This document shows, in pieces, positions 1 to 7,325 of a stretch of 32,008 nucleotides of DNA; positions within the stretch are counted from its first letter, which is position 1, and each line of letters starts with the position of its first letter. The translations under genes were made by a program, and so were the position numbers. The notes below the pieces were generated by a model that was given only the letters and a program-made list of their open reading frames with translations, searched no databases and had not been told where the DNA came from. Source of the DNA: an uncultured Alistipes sp. (lineage in GTDB: Bacteria > Bacteroidota > Bacteroidia > Bacteroidales > Rikenellaceae); the NCBI GenBank assembly GCA_937899895.1, contig CALBQR010000014.1, positions 1 through 32,008 on the forward strand. Direction: 5' to 3'.

Positions 1-344
1 CATATATCGTGATGTCGTCGAAGCATATCCGTGGCGATATCAACTACGCTTGGCCTACCGCTGAGATCGCAGTAATGGGTGCAAGTGGTGCTGTTGAGGT
101 ATTGCAGGCTAAGGGCTTGAAGGAGCTGGCTGACAAACCTGAGGAGCGCGCAGCATTCGTAGCAGAGAAGGAGAAGGAGTACAACGACAAGTTCTCGAAC
201 CCCTACAACGCAGCTCGTTACGGTTATATCGACGATGTTATCGAGCCGCGTAACACTCGTTTCCGCATCATTCGCGCGTTGCAGTCGCTTGCAACCAAGC
301 GTTTGCAGAATCCCGCTAAGAAACACTCGAACATTCCTTTGTAA
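1..344 (+). CDS. mmdA: Methylmalonyl-CoA decarboxylase / propionyl-CoA carboxylase carboxyltransferase subunit, C-terminal part
   Basis: Only the last 113 or so codons are present; the reading frame is open through the left edge, so the gene starts outside the window. The tail reads YIVMSSKHIRGD, then YAWPTAEIAVMGASGAVEVL, and ends in HSNIPL, as in carboxyltransferase subunits of the PccB/MmdA family. In this family the protein moves the carboxyl group between methylmalonyl-CoA (or propionyl-CoA) and biotin on the carrier protein, in the cytoplasm. The next three genes encode a gamma subunit, a biotin carrier and the sodium-pump beta subunit, so a sodium-exporting methylmalonyl-CoA decarboxylase is the best reading; this would release CO2 at the end of the succinate-to-propionate route. 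A related substrate such as oxaloacetate cannot be fully excluded from this fragment, but the PccB-like sequence argues against it. Confidence 0.9.
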   Translation, partial: YIVMSSKHIRGDINYAWPTAEIAVMGASGAVEVLQAKGLKELADKPEERAAFVAEKEKEYNDKFSNPYNAARYGYIDDVIEPRNTRFRIIRALQSLATKRLQNPAKKHSNIPL

Positions 345-358
345 AAAACTGACGTATT

Positions 359-685
359 ATGATGTTTTTAGCAGTAGATTGGCCGAGTATCCTGTCGTTC
401 GCGCTGGTAGGTTTCCTGCTTGTGGTAGTGATGCTGATCCTGTTGGTCTTCATTATGAAGGCTATGGGTGCCGCATTCGTATCGCACAAGAAGGCCCAGC
501 CGGTCGAGACTCACGAGCTGCGTGAGGAGGAGATCGCCGCAATTGCGACGGCTCTGAAACTCTACAAGAGCTCGCGCCACGACAAGGAGTCGGAAGTTAT
601 CACCATTCACCAGATCAAACGTGCATACTCGCCTTGGAACTCTAAGATTCACGGCTTGACTCAGATGCCCGATTACAGAAAATAA
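359..685 (+). CDS. Sodium-pump decarboxylase gamma subunit (OadG-like)
   Basis: A 108-aa protein with one strongly hydrophobic N-terminal segment (about residues 10-35, rich in L, V and I) followed by a charged cytoplasmic part. This is the layout of OadG/MmdD gamma subunits, which anchor the soluble carboxyltransferase to the membrane beta subunit and help assemble the complex. It sits 14 nt after the carboxyltransferase and before the biotin carrier, the usual order in Bacteroidales. Two ATG codons in a row (359 and 362) could each be the start. The family is poorly conserved in sequence, so the assignment rests on topology, size and position more than on motifs. Confidence 0.75.
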   Translation: MMFLAVDWPSILSFALVGFLLVVVMLILLVFIMKAMGAAFVSHKKAQPVETHELREEEIAAIATALKLYKSSRHDKESEVITIHQIKRAYSPWNSKIHGLTQMPDYRK

Positions 686-702
686 ACATTTGATTAACAG
701 CA

Positions 703-1167
703 ATGAAAGATTACAAACTGAAAATAAACGGACACGAATACAACGTAACGATCAATGCAGTAAATGATGCATCGACCGAGGCAAAAGTCGTTGTAAACGG
801 TGTAAATTACGATGTAGAGATCGTAGGCGGTACTGCTGCGGCAGCAAAGAAACCTCAGGTAGTATCGGCTCCCAAGGCGTTGGGTCTGTCGGTAACTCCG
901 ACCAATGCACCCGCATCGTCGCCTGCACGTCCCGCGGCAGCAGCTGCTGGTGCAGGTTTCAAGGTTACTTGCCCGCTGCCGGGTACTGTTATCGCACTGA
1001 AAGTTAAGGAGGGCGATACCGTAAGCGCAGGTCAGACCGTTGCAATCCTCGAAGCTATGAAGATGGAGAACAATATCGACGCTGGTAAGGGCGGTGTTGT
1101 TAAGCAGATTCTGGCTCAGGCAGGCGCAACCGTTATGGAGGGTGATGTATTAATGGTTATCGAGTAA
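703..1167 (+). CDS. mmdC: Biotin carboxyl carrier protein of the decarboxylase
   Basis: A 154-aa protein with an N-terminal part of unclear fold, a flexible Ala/Pro linker (about residues 65-85) and a C-terminal biotinyl/lipoyl domain (about 86-154). The biotinylation motif EAMKMENN is intact and Lys120 is the residue expected to carry biotin; PLPGTV marks the start of the domain. It shuttles the carboxyl group from the carboxyltransferase to the membrane decarboxylase. It follows the gamma subunit after 17 nt and precedes the beta subunit by only 12 nt, so all four genes are probably one transcript. Domain assignment is secure; the exact complex is inferred from the neighbours. Confidence 0.93.
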   Translation: MKDYKLKINGHEYNVTINAVNDASTEAKVVVNGVNYDVEIVGGTAAAAKKPQVVSAPKALGLSVTPTNAPASSPARPAAAAAGAGFKVTCPLPGTVIALKVKEGDTVSAGQTVAILEAMKMENNIDAGKGGVVKQILAQAGATVMEGDVLMVIE

Positions 1168-1179
1168 GGAGGTTAAGTG

Positions 1180-2373
1180 ATGATTAATTTCCTGTCAGCT
1201 AACATTTTGGACAGCTTGGTGGACTTCGTCGGTCAGATGGGTTTCACGGTAGGCGATTGGGGCAACTACGTGATGATTGCCGTGTCGTTCCTGCTGATGT
1301 ACTTGGCGATCGTGAAGAAGTATGAGCCGATGCTGATGCTTACTATCGCATTCGGTATGCTGCTCACCAACCTTCCGGGTGCGAATATGTTCCACTCGGA
1401 GCTGTTCGCAGGCGGCCACGTTCACTGGGATATCTTCGTGAATAATGCTGGTCTGTTGGATTACCTCTATTTGGGTGTTAAGTTGGGTATCTATCCCTGC
1501 TTGATCTTCCTCGGCGTAGGTGCTATGACCGACTTCGGTCCGCTGATCGCTAACCCCAAGAGCTTCCTGCTTGGTGCAGCAGCTCAGGTGGGTATCTTCT
1601 TGACCTTCATCGGTGCTTCGGCTCTGGGCTTCAACGAGGCACAGGCTGCTTCGATCGGTATTATCGGTGGTGCTGACGGCCCGACCGCTATCTACCTGAC
1701 CTCGAAGTTGGCTCCTGAGTTGCTCGGCCCGATCGCAGTTGCTGCATACTCTTATATGGCACTCGTTCCCGTTATTCAGCCTCCCATTATGCGACTGCTG
1801 ACTACCGATAGCGAGCGTAAGATCCGTATGACTCAGTTGCGTCCCGTATCGAAGAAGGAGAAGATCATCTTCCCGATCATCATTACCGTAATCGTAACTC
1901 TGTTGTTGCCCAGCGCAGCACCTCTGATTGGCTGCTTGATGTTCGGTAACTTGATGAAGGAGTGTGGCGTTGTTGAACGTTTGAGCAAAACCGTTCAGAA
2001 CGAGTTGATGAACATCGTAGTTATCTTCTTGGGTATCACCGTAGGTGCAACTGCAACCGCAGAGGCATTTATCAACTGGCAGACTCTTGGTATTTTGGTA
2101 ATGGGTATCGTAGCATTTGCTTGCGGTTCGGCAGGTGGTGTTCTGTTGGCAAAGTTGATGAACTTGTTCATCAAGGATCCCAACAAGAAGATCAACCCGC
2201 TGATTGGTTCGGCAGGTGTATCGGCAGTTCCTATGGCAGCACGCGTATCGCAGGACGAGGGTCGCAAGTACGATCCGTCGAACTTCCTGCTGATGCACGC
2301 TATGGGTCCCAATGTTGCAGGTGTCGTAGGTTCGGCAGTTGCAGCAGGTATCCTGTTGGCATTCTTCGGTTAA
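1180..2373 (+). CDS. mmdB: Sodium-translocating decarboxylase beta subunit
   Basis: About 397 aa, very hydrophobic, with many predicted membrane spans. It matches OadB/MmdB: the GGADGPT motif that contains the conserved aspartate of the sodium site, the NPLIGSAGVSAVPMAARVSQ region, and the C-terminal GPNVAGVVGSAVAAG stretch. The protein decarboxylates carboxybiotin and couples this to sodium export across the inner membrane. A GTG at 1177 is also in frame, but a clear AGGAGG at 1167-1172 lies 7 nt before the ATG at 1180 and only 4 nt before the GTG, so I prefer the ATG. This is one of few genes here with an obvious Shine-Dalgarno sequence. A terminator follows 28 nt after the stop, closing the operon. 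Confidence 0.92.
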   Translation: MINFLSANILDSLVDFVGQMGFTVGDWGNYVMIAVSFLLMYLAIVKKYEPMLMLTIAFGMLLTNLPGANMFHSELFAGGHVHWDIFVNNAGLLDYLYLGVKLGIYPCLIFLGVGAMTDFGPLIANPKSFLLGAAAQVGIFLTFIGASALGFNEAQAASIGIIGGADGPTAIYLTSKLAPELLGPIAVAAYSYMALVPVIQPPIMRLLTTDSERKIRMTQLRPVSKKEKIIFPIIITVIVTLLLPSAAPLIGCLMFGNLMKECGVVERLSKTVQNELMNIVVIFLGITVGATATAEAFINWQTLGILVMGIVAFACGSAGGVLLAKLMNLFIKDPNKKINPLIGSAGVSAVPMAARVSQDEGRKYDPSNFLLMHAMGPNVAGVVGSAVAAGILLAFFG

Positions 2374-2401
2374 TCCGAACGGATATACAACCTTGCGTAA
2401 G

Positions 2402-2433
2402 GCCGCACTCCACAACGGGGTGCGGCTTTTTTT
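2402..2433 (+). terminator. Rho-independent terminator of the decarboxylase operon
   Basis: A 10-bp stem (gccgcactcc pairing with ggggtgcggc, one G-U pair) with a 5-nt loop, followed by seven T. It lies 28 nt after the beta-subunit stop. Confidence 0.9.
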
Positions 2434-2695
2434 ATTCAGGATTCAAGATTTCGTCAAACCCTTACTCTTATCAAAGTAGAAAAACAAACCAGCCCATATA
2501 GCGGGTGAATTGTGAATCGGCGCGAAGGAGGAGAAGCCTACGTAGTAGGATTAATTGTGAATATCCCTAATCCTCGACCCCTTGTCGGGTGCAAAATTAA
2601 AGTGCGTCAAAACGGCTATAAATGGCGTTTGCGGAGGGGAAAAGTTGCAAAAAGTTAAATTACGCCGTCGCAAAACGAAAAAAGCACATAAAATG
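2434..2695. other. Non-coding stretch between decarboxylase operon and gyrA promoter
   Basis: No convincing ORF. It holds a direct repeat attgtgaat (2509-2517 and 2554-2562) with a small palindrome cctacgtagtagg between the copies, and becomes A-rich toward the promoter. Nothing else recognisable. Confidence 0.6.
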
Positions 2696-2726
2696 TTGGT
2701 TATTTGCGAAATAAATCGTACTTTTA
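2696..2726 (+). promoter_or_regulatory. Promoter of gyrA, Bacteroidetes type
   Basis: TTG at 2696-2698, a 20-nt spacer, then TACTTTTA at 2719-2726, one base off the TAnnTTTG consensus. Transcription would start near 2731, giving a leader of about 130 nt before gyrA. Confidence 0.6.
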
Positions 2727-2730
2727 CACG

Positions 2731-2863
2731 TTAAAATAGAAGAAGCTGAATGGGGTCGCCAAGCTGGTGGCGAGCGATGAATGGGAGAGGACCAGTAAAT
2801 AGAGTCCCAAACCGATCGCGGAATGTCCTAAATAGCTGACCCCTAACCAACTAATAAGAAATT
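2731..2863 (+). ncRNA. Structured 5' leader of gyrA (candidate cis-regulatory RNA)
   Basis: The leader can fold into a closed multi-branch shape: gggg 2752-2755 with cccc 2840-2843; tcgcca 2756-2761 with tggcga 2768-2773; gcgat 2774-2778 with atcgc 2815-2819; inside that, ggga 2783-2786 with tccc 2805-2808. A further pairing, aggac 2788-2792 with gtcct 2825-2829, would make a pseudoknot. The same stretch also carries a 29-codon open frame (ATG 2750 to TGA 2837) with two adjacent Trp codons, so a leader peptide is an alternative. I do not recognise a known riboswitch class. Folding was judged by eye; conservation is unknown. Confidence 0.4.
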
Positions 2864-5446
2864 ATGTCAGAAGAATTGGAAGAGAAGAAAGGTGGTAAGA
2901 TCATCACGATCAACATCGAGGAGGAGATGAAATCCGCCTATATCGACTATTCGATGTCGGTAATCGTTTCGCGTGCCCTTCCCGATGTGCGCGACGGCCT
3001 CAAACCCGTTCATCGTCGTATCCTTTACGATATGAGCAACGAGCTGAATCTCTATTCGGACAAGCCGCATCGTAAGTCGGCTCGTATTGTGGGTGATGTG
3101 CTCGGTAAGTTCCACCCGCACGGCGACTCGTCGGTTTATGAGGCGATGGTGCGTATGGCGCAGGATTGGTCGATGCGTTACCCGCTGGTTGATGGTCAGG
3201 GTAACTTTGGCTCGATGGACGGCGACTCAGCGGCTGCAATGCGTTATACCGAGGCCCGTATGCGTAAGATTGCCGATGAGGTTATGGCTGATATCGAGAA
3301 GGATACTATCGATTTCACTCTTAACTTCGATGATACTACCCCCGAACCGACGGTACTGCCGACGAAGATTCCCTTGTTGCTGGTTAATGGCGCGAGCGGT
3401 ATCGCTGTCGGTATGGCGACCAATATGGCTCCGCACAATCTGGGCGAGGTCGTTGATGCTTGCTGCGCATACGTTGATAATAAGGATATCGAGGTTAGTG
3501 AATTGACCAAGTATGTCAAGGGTCCCGACTTCCCGACAGGTGGTATCATCTACGGCTATGAGGGTGTTCGCGAGGCTCTCGAAACGGGTCGAGGTCGCGT
3601 TGTGATGCGCGCCAAGACCGAGATCGAGCATACGGCATCTGGTCGTGAGTGCATCGTGATCACCGAGATTCCCTATATGGTCAATAAGGCCGAGATGATC
3701 AAGAAGATCGCCGATATGGTCAACGAGAAGAAGTTGGAGGGTATCGCGTATGTCAATGACGAGAGCGACCGCAACGGTGTTCGCGTGGTGATCATCTTGA
3801 AGCAGGATGCAGTAGCGAGCGTAGTGCTGAATACGCTGTATAAGAATACGCAGTTGCAGACCTCGTTTGCAGTTAATAACATTGCGCTGGTCGATGGCCG
3901 CCCGATGTTGCTCAATTTGAAAGATTTGATCGCACAGTTTGTCGATCATCGCCATAAGGTTGTTGTTCGTCGTACGAAGTTCGATTTGAAGAAGGCTTCG
4001 GAGCGTTTGCATATCGTGCTGGGTCTGTTGATCGCACAGGACAATATCGATGAGGTGATCCATACGATCCGTGCAGCGAAGGATCCCGAATCGGGCCGTC
4101 AGGCGTTGATGGAGAAGTTTGGTCTGTCGGAGTTGCAGGCTGCGGCTATTATGGAGATGCGTCTGCGCGCTCTGACCGGTTTGGAGCACGGTAAGCTGAC
4201 TGCCGAGCGCGATGAGTTGCAGAAGCGTATCGACTACTACAACGCAGTGCTGGCTGATGAGGGTATGCAGATGCAGATCATCAAAGACGAACTGAACGAG
4301 ATTAAAGATAAGTACGGCGACGAGCGTCGTTCGGAGATTGTCTTCTCGGCCGAGGAGTTCAATCCGGAGGATTTCTACGCTGATGATGAGATGGTTATCA
4401 CCATTTCGCATATGGGTTACATCAAGCGCACTCCGCTGACCGAGTATCGCGCCCAAAACCGTGGCGGTATCGGAGTGAAGGGTAGTGCAACCCGTGAGGA
4501 GGACTTTATCGAGCATATCTATGTAACGACTATGCACAATACGATGCTGTTCTTCACCGAGAAGGGTCGTTGCTATTGGTTGAAGGTTTATAACATTCCC
4601 GAAGGCTCGCGCTCGTCGAAGGGTCGTGCAATTCAGAATGTTATCCAGATCGAGCCTGATGACAAGGTTCGTGCATATATCAATGTTCGCCGTTTGGACG
4701 ATCCGGAGTTTGTCAATAACAACTATATCGTGATGTGTACCAAGGACGGTACTATCAAGAAGACCAAGTTGGAGGCATACTCGCGTCCGCGTCAGAATGG
4801 TGTCAATGCAATCGTTATTCGCGAGGATGACCAGCTGATTGAGGCAAAACTGACCAGTGGTAATGCCGAAATTATGATCGCTGCTCGTGAGGGTAAGGCT
4901 ATCCGTTTCAACGAGAATACGGTACGCCCGATTGGCCGTGTCGGTGCGGGTGTTCGCGGTATCTCGCTTGACGAGGGCGACGAGGTGATTGGTATGATCT
5001 GCGTCGAGCCTGAAAGCACACAGGATGTTTTGGTATTGAGCGAGAATGGTTACGGTAAGCGTACCGACTTGGAGGAGTACCGAATCACCAACCGTGGCGG
5101 TAAGGGCGTTAAGACGATCAATGTTACCGAGAAGACCGGTAAGTTGGTTTCGATTCAGGCTGTAACCGATGCCAATGATTTGATGATCATCAACCGTAGC
5201 GGTATTACAATCCGTACGGCAGTCGATGGTATCCGTATGGCAGGTCGTGCAACGCAGGGCGTTAAGGTTATCAATCTGCGCGATGGCGACTCGATCGCAT
5301 CGGTAATGGCGGTACCCAAGAGCGAGGATGCCGAGGAGGCTATGCCGACCGAGGGCGCAATGGGCGAGAATGTTACGATTGAGCAGCCGACGGCGGATCA
5401 GCCCGCATCGGAGGCACAGCAGAGTGAACAACCTCAAAACGAATAA
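2864..5446 (+). CDS. gyrA: DNA gyrase subunit A
   Basis: An 860-aa type IIA topoisomerase subunit. Together with GyrB it introduces negative supercoils using ATP. The N-terminal breakage-reunion domain has the YSMSVIVSRALPDVRDGLKP signature (about 29-48) and the active-site tyrosine in AAMRYTEARM (Tyr128). The quinolone-determining region HPHGDSSVYEAMVRMAQ carries Ser89 and Glu93, at the places of E. coli Ser83 and Asp87, which is a susceptible-type serine. The C-terminal beta-pinwheel starts near residue 520; its GyrA box reads QNRGGIG (531-537) instead of the canonical QRRGGKG, and a second box-like TNRGGKG lies further on. The acidic, Gln-rich last 45 residues look disordered. Full pinwheel and length favour GyrA over ParC. 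The gene sits behind a long leader and 41 nt before a TPR gene, without a terminator between them. Confidence 0.96.
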   Translation: MSEELEEKKGGKIITINIEEEMKSAYIDYSMSVIVSRALPDVRDGLKPVHRRILYDMSNELNLYSDKPHRKSARIVGDVLGKFHPHGDSSVYEAMVRMAQDWSMRYPLVDGQGNFGSMDGDSAAAMRYTEARMRKIADEVMADIEKDTIDFTLNFDDTTPEPTVLPTKIPLLLVNGASGIAVGMATNMAPHNLGEVVDACCAYVDNKDIEVSELTKYVKGPDFPTGGIIYGYEGVREALETGRGRVVMRAKTEIEHTASGRECIVITEIPYMVNKAEMIKKIADMVNEKKLEGIAYVNDESDRNGVRVVIILKQDAVASVVLNTLYKNTQLQTSFAVNNIALVDGRPMLLNLKDLIAQFVDHRHKVVVRRTKFDLKKASERLHIVLGLLIAQDNIDEVIHTIRAAKDPESGRQALMEKFGLSELQAAAIMEMRLRALTGLEHGKLTAERDELQKRIDYYNAVLADEGMQMQIIKDELNEIKDKYGDERRSEIVFSAEEFNPEDFYADDEMVITISHMGYIKRTPLTEYRAQNRGGIGVKGSATREEDFIEHIYVTTMHNTMLFFTEKGRCYWLKVYNIPEGSRSSKGRAIQNVIQIEPDDKVRAYINVRRLDDPEFVNNNYIVMCTKDGTIKKTKLEAYSRPRQNGVNAIVIREDDQLIEAKLTSGNAEIMIAAREGKAIRFNENTVRPIGRVGAGVRGISLDEGDEVIGMICVEPESTQDVLVLSENGYGKRTDLEEYRITNRGGKGVKTINVTEKTGKLVSIQAVTDANDLMIINRSGITIRTAVDGIRMAGRATQGVKVINLRDGDSIASVMAVPKSEDAEEAMPTEGAMGENVTIEQPTADQPASEAQQSEQPQNE

Positions 5447-5487
5447 ATAATTAACTAAAATTAATACCTTAAACACAATCTTATCTT

Positions 5488-6804
5488 ATGAAAAGAATTC
5501 TTATGATGGTTGCAGCAGTTCTGTTGGTTGCTGCGCCTGCCGCAAATGCTCAGAAGGTAAATGCGGACGCATTGAAGGCAAAGGTTGCAAAGGCTGACGC
5601 TGACGCTGCTAATGCAAAGAAGAACGTAAAGAGCGCAACTTGGCTCACTCGTGGCCAGGCTTATATGGCCGCTGTTGATGCTCCGGAGGCAAATCTTTAT
5701 ATCGGTATGCCGTTGAATATGCTCGAAGCAGCTATGGGTAAGGCTATCTCGAATCAGGAGGTTAAGAAGGGTTATTCGACTTTCGTTGAGTTGGTATATC
5801 CTTATGTAAATGTTTATCTGGATGCAAACAACACCGTAGCAAGCTGGGTAGTTACCAAGCCCGTTATTGAGAATGCAGCTGCGGTTGCAGTTGAGTCGTT
5901 CCAGAAGGCAAAGGCTATCGACGCAAAGGCTACTCCGAAGGCAAATGAGGGTCTGACCGATTTGAAGGACCACTATTTGCAGGCAGCAGATAATATGTAC
6001 AAGCTCGGCGAGTACCGCAAGGCTGGTGAGGGCTATGCAGTTGCAGAGAAGTTGCTGGCAGAGCTTGGCACTCCCGATGAGTCGTTGGCATTCAATATTG
6101 GCTACTGCTACGTATTGGATGGCGATTTCGACGCTGCTCTTCCCTACTTGGAGAAGTCGAAGGCTGCTAACTATGAGGCTGACGGTACGCTGTACTATCT
6201 GTTGTTCCACTGCTACTTCAAGAACAATACCGGTGATATGGCAAAGTCGAAGGAGACTCTGTTGGAGGGTGTTTCGAAGTATCCCCAGAACAACAACCTG
6301 ATCGAGTCGATGACTATGTTCTACTCGCGCGAGGGTAGCACCGAGGATCCTGAGGAGGTATTTGGTTTGATCAAGTCGGCTATCGACGCTGATCCTACCA
6401 ATGCTGATCTGTGGGCAGGTCTGGGTAATGTATATTTGAAGTCGGAGCGTTGGGACGACGCAATCGAGACCTATGCAAAGGTTGTAGAGTTGAAGCCCGA
6501 TAGCTACATCAACCAGCTGCGTTTGGGTTATGTATATTGCTTGAAGGCAGATGCTGCACAGAACGAGCTGTCGAAGCAGACCTTCACCAGCTACGAGGAG
6601 AGCACCAAGGCACAGGATGCAGTTGATGCAATCTATGGTGCTTCGATTCCTTCGTTGGAGAAGGCTCACGAGCTGGCTCCCACCGAGCTTACTCCGGTTG
6701 AGCTGTTGAAGTCGGTTTACTATCGTTTCAGCTATGACGATGCTGAGATGAAGGCTAAATTCGACCACTTCAATAACCTCTACAAGGAGATGAACCAGCA
6801 GTAA
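5488..6804 (+). CDS. Exported tetratricopeptide-repeat protein
   Basis: A 438-aa protein with a clear signal peptide (KR, hydrophobic core, cleavage probably after ANAQ near residue 22). The rest is alpha-helical with TPR-type repeats: for example around YKLGEYRKAGEGYAVAEKLL, then LAFNIGYCYVLDGDFDAALP, and a well-formed repeat LWAGLGNVYLKSERWDDAIE followed by LKPD. TPR proteins are scaffolds for protein contacts; the signal peptide places this one in the periplasm or on the outer membrane. It lies 41 nt behind gyrA and has its own terminator, so it may be co-transcribed with gyrA. No catalytic domain is visible, and a specific partner cannot be named. Confidence 0.85.
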   Translation: MKRILMMVAAVLLVAAPAANAQKVNADALKAKVAKADADAANAKKNVKSATWLTRGQAYMAAVDAPEANLYIGMPLNMLEAAMGKAISNQEVKKGYSTFVELVYPYVNVYLDANNTVASWVVTKPVIENAAAVAVESFQKAKAIDAKATPKANEGLTDLKDHYLQAADNMYKLGEYRKAGEGYAVAEKLLAELGTPDESLAFNIGYCYVLDGDFDAALPYLEKSKAANYEADGTLYYLLFHCYFKNNTGDMAKSKETLLEGVSKYPQNNNLIESMTMFYSREGSTEDPEEVFGLIKSAIDADPTNADLWAGLGNVYLKSERWDDAIETYAKVVELKPDSYINQLRLGYVYCLKADAAQNELSKQTFTSYEESTKAQDAVDAIYGASIPSLEKAHELAPTELTPVELLKSVYYRFSYDDAEMKAKFDHFNNLYKEMNQQ

Positions 6805-6828
6805 TCTCTCGGTCGATTGACCAACAAT

Positions 6829-6864
6829 ATACGGGTCTGCATTGCGCAGGCCCGTATTTTTTTT
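6829..6864 (+). terminator. Rho-independent terminator after the TPR gene
   Basis: A 12-bp stem (atacgggtctgc with gcaggcccgtat, one G-U pair), loop attgc, then a run of eight T. It starts 25 nt after the TPR stop. Confidence 0.93.
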
Positions 6865-6866
6865 GC

Positions 6867-6922
6867 GATACGTTTGAAGCTGCCAGATACGTAGAAACTT
6901 TCCGATACGTATCGAGATTACC
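6867..6922. repeat. Three imperfect direct repeats GATACGT
   Basis: GATACGT occurs at 6867-6873, 6886-6892 and 6904-6910, spaced 19 and 18 nt. The following bases also partly agree (gaa, ct, cc), so the unit may be about 18-19 bp long. They lie between the TPR terminator and the terminator of the minus-strand RNA candidate. Function unknown. Confidence 0.5.
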
Positions 6923-6945
6923 ATCGCGGCGATCAAAGACTCGCC

Positions 6946-6981
6946 AATAAAAAACCGCCGCTACGGGACATAGCAGACGGT
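6946..6981 (-). terminator. Terminator of the minus-strand small RNA
   Basis: Read on the minus strand: accgtctgctat pairs with gtagcggcggt (one or two bulges) around a short loop, followed by TTTTTTATT. There is no T-run on the plus strand, so it works for the minus strand. Confidence 0.75.
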
Positions 6982-7107
6982 CTTCAGAGAATATTGAGAA
7001 TATAAAGGGAGACTTTTTGTCCGAGAGCTGTCGCCTATGCTCTGATCTCGCAAACCATTGACGGGCTTTGCTCTCTTGCTCTAAACAGCTGTTTGGAACA
7101 ATTTTGC
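6946..7107 (-). ncRNA. Candidate small RNA with its own promoter and terminator
   Basis: An RNA of about 155-160 nt is predicted on the minus strand. Upstream is a consensus Bacteroidetes promoter and at its end a terminator hairpin with a U-rich tail. Internal pairings seen by eye: gagagc 7023-7028 with gctctc 7070-7075, gcaaacc 7050-7056 with ggctttgc 7064-7071 (one bulge, partly exclusive with the first), a 12-bp palindrome aaacagctgttt near 7083-7094, and a small hairpin around 7007-7022. There is no SRP-RNA tetraloop region, tmRNA or RNase P signature. A 6S-like RNA or a trans-acting regulator are both possible; I cannot assign a family. A weak open frame crosses the region on the same strand but runs through two terminators and resembles no protein. 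Confidence 0.55.
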
Positions 7108-7111
7108 AGCA

Positions 7112-7142
7112 CAAAAGTATAAAACAGATTTTACTTTACCAA
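7112..7142 (-). promoter_or_regulatory. Promoter of the small RNA candidate
   Basis: Minus strand: TTG (complement of 7140-7142), exactly 20 nt spacer, then TACTTTTG (complement of 7112-7119), a perfect TAnnTTTG box. Confidence 0.75.
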
Positions 7143-7268
7143 ATATTTTGCGATAAAATGTTCAAAAGCACCAACTTTTTGGCATAAATGACATACAATT
7201 GGACTTATATGCCTATGTGTTTTGGTTGAGTTTTTTGCTACAATTCGGGTACTACCGGAGTTGCGAAC

Positions 7269-7299
7269 AAAAAAGACCGCCCCGTGAAAAGGGGCGGCC
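7269..7299 (-). terminator. Terminator of the 110-aa gene
   Basis: Minus strand: a GC-rich stem ggccgcccc with ggggcggtc around a 7-nt loop, followed by six T. It lies about 27 nt past the stop codon. Confidence 0.9.
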
Positions 7300-7325
7300 G
7301 TTAATCGAGTCTTAAATTCGATCGA

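Noticed and set aside
1195..2415. A 406-codon open frame antisense to the decarboxylase beta subunit
   Set aside because: Codon-bias shadow; it also crosses the terminator at 2402-2433.
2864..5446. ParC (topoisomerase IV) instead of GyrA
   Set aside because: The full-length C-terminal pinwheel and 860-aa length fit GyrA better, although the first GyrA box is degenerate.
3227..5476. A 749-codon open frame antisense to gyrA
   Set aside because: It arises because gyrA avoids TTA, CTA and TCA codons, so the opposite strand lacks stops. The translation is low-complexity and resembles no protein.
5461..6936. A 491-codon open frame antisense to the TPR gene
   Set aside because: Codon-bias shadow with Leu/Cys-rich nonsense translation, and it crosses a terminator.
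6770..7114. A 114-codon minus-strand frame over the small RNA candidate
   Set aside because: It spans two terminators, starts at the promoter box itself and has no protein features.
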